From assembly GCA_030595525.1 (NCBI GenBank), contig JAUVDD010000030.1:1-11415 (forward strand): a stretch of 11,415 bases of DNA, given 5' to 3'. The translations under genes were made by a program, and so were the position numbers. Positions 6,808 to 11,415 of the stretch are shown here, piece after piece; the stretch's first letter is position 1, and each line of letters begins with the position of its first letter. The notes under the pieces were generated by a model, which ran no database searches, was not told where the DNA came from, and saw only the letters and a program-made list of their open reading frames with translations. The DNA comes from Puniceicoccales bacterium (GTDB lineage: Bacteria; Verrucomicrobiota; Verrucomicrobiia; Opitutales; Oceanipulchritudinaceae).

Positions 6808-7374
6808 ATGTCGGGTAAACAGGATAGGCAAAAAGTCACGGTAGAGACGCTTCTTCACTTGAAAAAGAATGAGCGCCCCAAGGCGGAGTTCTGGGATTCT
6901 TTTGAACGAGACTTCGATCGCCGTCGCCTGCATGCCCTAGTCGAACGCCGTTCGTGGCGTGACATCATAATTGGCCCTGCATTCAAGGCATTCGCACTGG
7001 GAGTACCGGCTTTGGCTCTGGTTGCTTTGGCGTTTGTCTGGACCCCGGTGGAATCACCGGCACCGCGTCCGTTGGTATTAGATAAAGGGAACGATCTCGC
7101 TGAGAATTCGTCCATACCAACGAATGAAATAATTGCTCAAGCAGAGGTAGTTTCAGCAATGGATATGAATTTAGACACAAGTCGTGCATCAAACCAATTT
7201 GTCCTAGATGCGATTCAGGATAAGCCGGATTCCAGGGCGCGATTTCGTAAGGTTCTATACACGCCAGCAATCCGACTGACCATTCCATCGGGTGCTTCTT
7301 ATGTTCGCGACAACTTAAGTTCCAGTAAATACAAGGTAACGACAGCTGACGTGAAGCTAGGAAGAAACTTCTAG
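6808..7374 (+). CDS. Single-pass membrane protein, candidate anti-sigma factor
   Basis: I do not recognise a named domain in this 188-residue protein. It has a highly charged N-terminal part (1-52) with the block LLHLKKNERPKAEFWDSFER. One clear membrane helix follows at about 58-78 (AFALGVPALALVALAFVW). The C-terminal part of about 110 residues is Ser/Asp/Asn-rich and lacks cysteine. The many Arg/Lys residues before the helix predict a cytoplasmic N-terminus and a periplasmic C-terminus, as in RseA-type anti-sigma factors. The zinc motif HxxxCxxC of ZAS anti-sigma factors is absent. It starts 11 bases after the ECF sigma gene with a reasonable Shine-Dalgarno (GAGG at 6799-6802), one of the few in the window. 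The anti-sigma role is inferred from position and topology; it may instead be an unrelated envelope protein. Confidence 0.7.
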   Translation: MSGKQDRQKVTVETLLHLKKNERPKAEFWDSFERDFDRRRLHALVERRSWRDIIIGPAFKAFALGVPALALVALAFVWTPVESPAPRPLVLDKGNDLAENSSIPTNEIIAQAEVVSAMDMNLDTSRASNQFVLDAIQDKPDSRARFRKVLYTPAIRLTIPSGASYVRDNLSSSKYKVTTADVKLGRNF

Positions 7375-7385
7375 GAAATCCTTTC

Positions 7386-8561
7386 ATGAAGAGCAGTTCC
7401 CCTGGAGTGCAAAGGCTCTGTTTGTTTTTGGTCCTGATCGGACTACCTGGCGCAATCATTCCGGTATTCGGTAATGGTGAATTCCTCGAACTGGAGGATC
7501 GAATAGCCACATTGTATGAAGAGAATCAAGCGGCACTGGTGCGGGTGAAGTCGATTTATCCTCCAAAGGAAAATGAGGAAGTGCCGCAGGTTGTCATCGG
7601 GACAGGCTTTTTTATCAGCCGGGAAGGATTGATCATTACAAATGCCAGCATTGTTTTGCAACCTCTTCGGGTTTGGATTGAGCATGACGATATCGCTTAC
7701 AGTGCGGAGGTGCTTGGGTATGATGAGCGTTCCAATGTCGCCTTTCTTAGGACCCATGCTCTGCCGGATCATTTCAGTTTTTTCCATCTGGTTGACAGTC
7801 CCGAATTGCCCAGAATAGGGAATTTCGTGCTACGATTCAGCATGCCGCTGGAGTTTGATGCCAGCCCTTCGTTGGGATTGGTTTCAGGATATGAGAGCCG
7901 TTTTGGAGAACTGTTTTTCCCGTGTACCTACATTAGGACATCTGTTGCAGCAGGTCCGGGTGATGGTGGATCAGCCTTTATGGACTTGAACGGTCGCTTG
8001 CTGGGGATTCAGGTAGGATCACTGCCAGATGTGAACTCGAGTTATATTTTACCGGCAAGGGCGGCCATACGCATCCGTGAAGACGTCCTTTATTCCGGAA
8101 AAGTGACTTATGGCTGGATCGGATTTGAGGTGGAAGTCCAAAGCAGCATCGATGCTGGTCGCCAGCTCCTTTTAAGTCAGGTCTTTGAAGGAAGCCCCGC
8201 GGAGTCTGCAGGATTGATGGAAGGGGATATCTTGAGGCAGATAGGTGATTACCAGATCACAGTTCTTGATGATCTTAGAAACGCCATGTTCTATACCCGT
8301 GTCGGGCAATATGTGGATGTGGTGGTCGAGCGTGGGGTGAATACTCGAAGGTTCAGTATCAAAATTACTGCTAGACCGGAGAACGAACCCATGGAGGTTA
8401 TTGAACCGGCTGGGCTGGAACCGGCAATCGAACCGATCAAGGAAAAATCAGAAGATGACGATTCGGTAAAACTACCTTTTTCAGAGGACATAAATAACAC
8501 AGGCACCGATGAGGATAATATTAAGGTGCCCAGCGATGTCTTGCATCAACCGGATTCCTGA
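7386..8561 (+). CDS. Secreted HtrA-like trypsin-fold protein with PDZ domain, catalytic triad lost (pseudoprotease)
   Basis: The protein has 391 residues with a signal peptide (about 1-29), a trypsin-like domain (about 45-235), a PDZ domain (about 242-335) and an acidic, Pro/Glu-rich tail. The HtrA landmarks are all present. GTGFFIS leads to TNASIV (85-90), where HtrA has TNxHV; DERSNVAFL (113-121) stands where HtrA has DxxSDxAL; and GPGDGGSAF (191-199) stands where HtrA has GNSGGAL. LNGRLLGIQ follows as usual. The catalytic His, Asp and Ser positions are therefore Ser88, Asn117 and Gly194. All three are replaced while the frame is intact, so this is probably a non-enzymatic, selected pseudoprotease and not a decaying gene. 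The PDZ core (SQVFEGSPAESAGLMEGDIL) looks functional. It begins 11 bases after the anti-sigma-like gene, suggesting a periplasmic sensing or scaffold role. Fold call is sure; role is inferred. Confidence 0.9.
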   Translation: MKSSSPGVQRLCLFLVLIGLPGAIIPVFGNGEFLELEDRIATLYEENQAALVRVKSIYPPKENEEVPQVVIGTGFFISREGLIITNASIVLQPLRVWIEHDDIAYSAEVLGYDERSNVAFLRTHALPDHFSFFHLVDSPELPRIGNFVLRFSMPLEFDASPSLGLVSGYESRFGELFFPCTYIRTSVAAGPGDGGSAFMDLNGRLLGIQVGSLPDVNSSYILPARAAIRIREDVLYSGKVTYGWIGFEVEVQSSIDAGRQLLLSQVFEGSPAESAGLMEGDILRQIGDYQITVLDDLRNAMFYTRVGQYVDVVVERGVNTRRFSIKITARPENEPMEVIEPAGLEPAIEPIKEKSEDDDSVKLPFSEDINNTGTDEDNIKVPSDVLHQPDS

Positions 8562-8579
8562 TCAAAACTGGTCAGATCG

Positions 8580-9269
8580 ATGACTGATCCCCATACGCCA
8601 TCCTCAACAGTTTACGAAGTCACCGGGGCGGAACGCCTTGGACTGAAGATTCTGAGTGCGATTGTCAGGGTTTGGCAATTCACGTTGAGATTTGAGGCAA
8701 ACCCTGCATTGGAAGGAATATTTCGTAATAATCCAGAAGGATCTCTTTTATTGATATGGCATAATCGTTTGTTCGGCGGATTCGCGGCCTTAAGGAAAAT
8801 CGATATGCGCGGATTGAAGTTACACTCGTTGGTAAGTGCCAGTAGGGATGGCGCAAAGTTGTCTTACTTTATGCGAGAACTGGGTGCAGTTCCCGTACGT
8901 GGCAGTAGCAGTCGCCGTGGTTCCACCGCTGCCTTGGAGTTGTTAAAGGCTCTAAAGGGCGGCAACCATGTATCTATTACAGTGGATGGCCCTAGAGGTC
9001 CCTGTTACCAAGCTCAACCAGGCGCTGCCTTGTTAATCAAGCAGACAGGTGTGCCCGTACACATGGTAGGAGTCGAATGTGAATCCTGTTGGGTCCTGAA
9101 TAGTTGGGACCGGTTCATTATTCCCAAGCCGTTTAGCCGGGTGAAAGTAAAAATAGATCGCTATGCGCACTCCTTTCGCAATGAAGGGAAAGAAGAACGC
9201 AAAGCGATCCAACAGATTATACAAAAAAGGCTAATGGCGTTGACCATCGATCAACACCAAAAGCCTTGA
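8580..9269 (+). CDS. DUF374 family lysophospholipid/lipid A-type acyltransferase
   Basis: This 229-residue protein belongs to the DUF374 branch of the LPLAT superfamily, membrane-associated enzymes thought to transfer acyl chains to lipid A precursors or lysophospholipids. Visible features are WHNRLFGG (H61 probably the catalytic His), SASRDGAKLSYFMRELGAVPVRG-type central block (from 86; SRD at 88-90), RGSSSRRG (107-114), and the ITVDGPRGP signature (133-141) followed by QPGAALLIKQTGVPV. A spacing of His and a later Asp/Arg-rich block fits the family, which often lacks the strict HxxxxD motif. It starts 18 bases after the pseudoprotease gene and ends 13 bases before the convergent histone-like gene. 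It is probably the last gene of the sigma-factor operon, which fits an envelope-lipid role. The exact substrate is unknown. Confidence 0.9.
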   Translation: MTDPHTPSSTVYEVTGAERLGLKILSAIVRVWQFTLRFEANPALEGIFRNNPEGSLLLIWHNRLFGGFAALRKIDMRGLKLHSLVSASRDGAKLSYFMRELGAVPVRGSSSRRGSTAALELLKALKGGNHVSITVDGPRGPCYQAQPGAALLIKQTGVPVHMVGVECESCWVLNSWDRFIIPKPFSRVKVKIDRYAHSFRNEGKEERKAIQQIIQKRLMALTIDQHQKP

Positions 9270-9282
9270 TTTAAGTATTTAA

Positions 9283-9843
9283 TTAGAAGCCAGGTTCGAA
9301 AACAACGGTGGCACCAGGGAATACGACTCCATTCGGTCCTGCAGACCAAATCTTGTCGTTGATGAGGACCTTGAATTCAAGCTCGCTGTTAACAGCAGTG
9401 CTTGACCATACCCACTCATCGGCATCCTTGTTCTTCATGGCAACGCCTGCGTCCCATGCAAGTCCGAAGCTGTTGCCACGGATGTAAACTTCGTTTCCGA
9501 AGCCAGCATCAATTTTGGCAATAACTGTTGTTGCGATTTGAGCCTTCTTGGCAGTCTTTTTAACTGCCTTTTTGGCGACTTTCTTAACTACCTTTTTGGT
9601 AACCGTCTTCTTTACTGCTTTCCTGGCAACAGCCTTCTTGGCTGGAGCTTTTTTGGCAGCGACTTTCTTAACCACCTTTTTAGCAACAGCCTTTTTGGCT
9701 GGAGCTTTTTTGGCAGCAACTTTCTTAACTACCTTTTTAACCGCGACCTTTTTGGCAGCAGTTTTTTTGGCAGCAGTTTTCTTTGCGGTAACCTTCTTAA
9801 CAGCAGCCTTTTTGGCTGTCTTGGTTGTTGCTTTTTTTGGCAT
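9283..9843 (-). CDS. Histone H1-like Lys/Ala-rich protein with C-terminal CBM-like domain
   Basis: This is a two-part protein of 186 residues. Residues 1-100 are almost only Lys, Ala and Val in KKxxAKK-type repeats (KKAPAKKAVAKK and variants), like the C-terminal tail of eukaryotic histone H1 and bacterial H1-like DNA-binding proteins; this half should coat DNA or RNA. Residues 103-186 are a compact, non-basic domain with GFGNEVYIRG, GLAWDAG, DEWVWSS, FKVLIND, IWSAGPN and a final PGATVVFEPGF. That pattern resembles small beta-sandwich carbohydrate-binding modules of the CBM20/CBM48 sort. The pairing of a nucleic-acid tail with such a domain is unusual, and I know no function for it. Plus-strand frames across the tail are low-complexity shadows. 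The gene is convergent with the acyltransferase gene. Confidence 0.88.
   Translation of the reverse strand: MPKKATTKTAKKAAVKKVTAKKTAAKKTAAKKVAVKKVVKKVAAKKAPAKKAVAKKVVKKVAAKKAPAKKAVARKAVKKTVTKKVVKKVAKKAVKKTAKKAQIATTVIAKIDAGFGNEVYIRGNSFGLAWDAGVAMKNKDADEWVWSSTAVNSELEFKVLINDKIWSAGPNGVVFPGATVVFEPGF
9625..9738 (-). repeat. Two tandem 57-bp units inside the H1-like tail
   Basis: The segments 9682-9738 and 9625-9681 are near-identical in-frame 57-base units encoding a 19-residue block that contains VAAKKAPAKK (protein residues 36-54 and 55-73). Most differences are third-position or single-base changes. This points to a fairly recent duplication, and the copy number may vary among strains. Confidence 0.85.
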
Positions 9844-9855
9844 TTTATTTTCAGA

Positions 9856-9898
9856 TTTATACGTTCAATTTGCTTATCATTAAATAAGCAACCCTCCT
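9856..9898 (-). promoter_or_regulatory. Control region of the H1-like gene: -10 element, inverted repeat, orphan Shine-Dalgarno
   Basis: On the minus strand a TATAAA (9861-9856) lies 17 bases after TTTAAT (9884-9879), a possible promoter a few bases upstream of the H1-like ATG at 9843. A perfect 7-base inverted repeat, TGCTTAT (9871-9877) and ATAAGCA (9884-9890), brackets the -35-like hexamer and could be an operator. Just beyond it stands AGGAGG (9898-9893), the best Shine-Dalgarno of the window. It is 12 bases before an ATG (9880) that opens a frame of only seven codons, ending at 9857. It may be a leader peptide or a relic. Confidence 0.35.
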
Positions 9899-9902
9899 AG
9901 AT

Positions 9903-9936
9903 GCATTTTTGATACCAAAGCACAATCGAAAAATGC
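9903..9936. repeat. Inverted repeat after the pst remnant
   Basis: GCATTTTT (9903-9910) and AAAAATGC (9929-9936) are perfect 8-base arms, extended inward by GAT (9911-9913) / ATC (9925-9927) with one bulged base at 9928. No T-run follows on either strand, so it is not a standard terminator. It could be a protein-binding site or a processed 3' end. Confidence 0.5.
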
Positions 9937-9938
9937 GA

Positions 9939-10211
9939 TTAAGTTGGGAGGCAATCAGTGCCCTTGATGACAACAGTGATTAACCGGAGATCTGACGCAA
10001 CCGGTGAACGGAGGGTCAGATATCGCGTGGCCTCCCTTTCGATTTCTATTTCCAGGTTATTCAATGTGTCGGAACCGATTGAATCCAGATTGCCGGGCAC
10101 ACCTGAAACTGGCTTGTACACGGGCAGGTCAGGATTAATTCCACCTGCTATGGTGAACGTTCCAGTCAGGCTGGATAGTGCCAGAGCCAGGATTTCCTTA
10201 GTGAATTTCAT
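9939..10211 (-). pseudogene. Fused remnant of a phosphate-uptake operon: PstS start joined to PhoU middle
   Basis: The open frame has 90 codons. Residues 1-53 look like the start of a periplasmic phosphate-binding protein: a signal peptide (about 1-23), then NPDLPVYKPVSGVPGNL and SIGSDTLNNL. GSDT is the first phosphate-binding loop of PstS. Residues 54-83 instead match the middle of the regulator PhoU: EIEIEREATRYLTLRSPVAS followed by DLRLITVVIK. The join is near base 10053. After K83 the PhoU likeness stops, and seven residues (GTDCLPT) lead to TAA; GTD recalls the PhoU C-terminus, so a second deletion is possible. In the usual order pstS-pstC-pstA-pstB-phoU this is what an internal deletion of the operon would leave. 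The gene lies 18 bases behind the phosphate porin. The product could be exported, but cannot transport phosphate. An assembly error is the main alternative. Confidence 0.8.
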
Positions 10212-10222
10212 TATATGAAATT
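10204..10222. repeat. 19-bp palindrome over the start codon of the pst remnant
   Basis: AATTTCAT (10204-10211) and ATGAAATT (10215-10222) are perfect arms around TAT. The start codon of the PstS-PhoU remnant lies at the end of one arm. In RNA this would be a weak AT-rich hairpin occluding the start; in DNA it may be a binding site. No Shine-Dalgarno precedes this start. Confidence 0.5.
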
Positions 10223-10229
10223 ATTTGAA

Positions 10230-11336
10230 TTACCAGGAAACGCGCAGAGCAGATGTGAATCCTAACCCGGAATACTTGCCACCGTCGTTGGCGGCATCAT
10301 CCATGGTGGTGTACTGAATACCATTCTGCCACTTCAGGTAATGGCTGTAGAAGTAGGTGTTTAATCCGATAAAGAATTCTTCAAGACGATCGCCTTTACC
10401 GCTGACAAGATCCCTTTCATACCGGCTCAAGCCGAGGCCATTGTTAGACGAGCTGTGGACCAGGGTGTACCGGCCGACCAACTGGAAGGTATCACTAAGA
10501 TCGTAGAACGGCATAATCTCAATGCCCCAGAGTCCGTCACCATCGAAATCATCAGCAATCGTGATATCTCCCCATAAGTGAATGGGACCGTTGTCGTACT
10601 TTCCGTTTACTGAAAGGATATTTTCCAGCTTCTTTGTTCCAATGTTATCGGATTCCCTATTGTGTACGAAATCTACCCGCAAGATGGCGTGGTCAACATT
10701 GAGATCGCTTCCGAAATCATATCCGGAAGAAGCCAGCAGGAAGTACTTTTCGTCACCAACTTCACTGAATTCAGGGCCACCATCATTGGAGAAGATGCCA
10801 TAGGCGTAAGTCCAGTTGTCCTTGCTGCCTGATACGGTAACTCCTGTGAAATACTCCCCGGAAAACCAAAGGTTTCCAGCGAGCTTGCTTCGTTCAATGG
10901 CGATTAGCTTCTTGGATGAAGTTGCTCCGTCCAGAGTGAATGCTGCTGATTGCTTGCCAATCTTGATCTGCCAAGTTCCCTGTGGTTTCCAGGAAATATT
11001 CGTATCGGTCAGGCGCTTGTAGATCGGATCGTGGTCCTCGAAATCCATGCACATTTCCGAATGGATAGTAAACTTTTCTAACATGGTGGCTTTAAAACCC
11101 GTACGCGCACGACGCCACTTTGTTTCATCCTGTGAGCCGGCATCGTCTTCATCGAAGTAGCTGAAATCATATTGCAGACGGCCGGTAGATGCCAGCGATT
11201 GAAGAACCGCATTGTTATCGGACTGGTAGAATTTGACGTTGCCCCAGATCTCCTCAAGGGAGCTAGCTCCATTACAGAACGGTGAACTGACTGCAACTAT
11301 AGCTGAAATCGTTAGTATGCGGATTAAGTCTCTCAT
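10230..11336 (-). CDS. OprO/OprP-type phosphate-selective porin
   Basis: This is an outer-membrane beta-barrel of the OprP/OprO family, trimeric channels that in Pseudomonas are induced by phosphate starvation. It has a signal peptide (about 1-24, ending near CNGA) and then alternating amphipathic strands with short turns. Family-like blocks include RRARTGFKATMLEKFTIHSE, DPIYKRLTDTNISW, IGKQSAAFTLDGATSSK, IAIERSKLAGNLWF and DDAANDGGKYSGLGF. The chain ends in a strand with terminal Trp, as needed for BamA-dependent insertion. The frame can begin at a TTG (11339), but the next codon is ATG (11336), which is chosen. The length, 368 residues, is complete for this branch. It is followed by the pst remnant, the expected neighbour, so phosphate was probably its original cargo. 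The 79 bases upstream show no clear Pho box or promoter. Confidence 0.92.
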   Translation of the reverse strand: MRDLIRILTISAIVAVSSPFCNGASSLEEIWGNVKFYQSDNNAVLQSLASTGRLQYDFSYFDEDDAGSQDETKWRRARTGFKATMLEKFTIHSEMCMDFEDHDPIYKRLTDTNISWKPQGTWQIKIGKQSAAFTLDGATSSKKLIAIERSKLAGNLWFSGEYFTGVTVSGSKDNWTYAYGIFSNDGGPEFSEVGDEKYFLLASSGYDFGSDLNVDHAILRVDFVHNRESDNIGTKKLENILSVNGKYDNGPIHLWGDITIADDFDGDGLWGIEIMPFYDLSDTFQLVGRYTLVHSSSNNGLGLSRYERDLVSGKGDRLEEFFIGLNTYFYSHYLKWQNGIQYTTMDDAANDGGKYSGLGFTSALRVSW

Positions 11337-11415
11337 CAATAATTAGGTTGAAATAAGTCTTTTTTGGAGAAAGGCCAGAGCTTTGCAGCATTGTCGCCTT
11401 AATTGGAAATTAGAT

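Noticed and set aside
8556..8578. Small hairpin CTGATC/GGTCAG between the pseudoprotease and acyltransferase genes.
   Set aside because: Six pairs with a wobble, no T-run; too weak to call a terminator or a control site.
9538..9900. Long plus-strand frames of 120 and 111 residues rich in Phe/Leu opposite the H1-like gene.
   Set aside because: They are mirror images of the Lys/Ala repeat codons (low complexity) and resemble no membrane protein; the minus-strand protein has a clear folded domain and start.
9958..10218. Plus-strand 86-residue frame with a GGGAGG five bases before a GTG.
   Set aside because: It lies opposite the recognisable PstS and PhoU segments and its own product resembles nothing; the ribosome-site-like match is probably chance.
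1..11415. Searched for tRNA genes, CRISPR arrays, insertion sequences and phage genes.
   Set aside because: No cloverleaf, regular spaced repeats, transposase or integrase-like sequence was seen.

Overview
This window appears to be chromosomal DNA from a member of the Verrucomicrobiota, probably class Opitutia (Puniceicoccales-like). That is inferred from recalled family likeness, not from a search. The supporting signs are an OprP-type porin with the pattern I associate with this group, a PstS start of the same style, a Lys/Ala-rich histone H1-like protein with a small C-terminal carbohydrate-binding-like domain, a short EF-Ts of 196 residues, and an ECF sigma gene followed by a single-pass protein of a type I associate with Opitutia. 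Base composition looks moderate. Most start codons lack a clear Shine-Dalgarno sequence.

Layout. Bases 3-2582 (+) carry the 3' end of a TauE/SafE-type permease, glycerol kinase (glpK) and the Holliday-junction resolvase ruvC, closely spaced. Bases 2583-4320 (+) hold the translation pair rpsB-tsf, with a structured leader before rpsB and a strong intrinsic terminator after tsf. A CPBP/CAAX-type intramembrane protease follows on the minus strand (4335-4961). From about 5000 the plus strand carries a long-chain polyprenyl diphosphate synthase (5070-6095). It is followed by a tight four-gene cluster (6161-9269): ECF sigma factor, single-pass anti-sigma-like protein, secreted HtrA-like protein with a PDZ domain, and a DUF374 lipid acyltransferase. 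Bases 9283-11336 are all on the minus strand: the H1-like protein, a remnant of a phosphate-uptake (pst/phoU) operon, and an OprP-type phosphate porin.

Two observations stand out. First, the HtrA-like protein has lost all three catalytic residues (His to Ser88, Asp to Asn117, Ser to Gly194) but keeps the fold landmarks, signal peptide and PDZ domain. It sits directly behind a sigma/anti-sigma pair, so the cluster looks like an envelope-stress module in which a dead protease may serve as a sensor or scaffold. Second, directly behind the phosphate porin there is a 90-codon open frame whose first ~53 residues are the start of PstS and whose next ~30 residues are the middle of PhoU. This is what a large in-frame deletion of pstC-pstA-pstB would leave.

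How the genes may work together (inference): glycerol kinase and the DUF374 acyltransferase touch lipid metabolism, the polyprenyl synthase makes isoprenoid chains for quinones or carriers, and the sigma cluster probably monitors the envelope. The porin would admit phosphate or other anions, but its local ABC transporter is gone.
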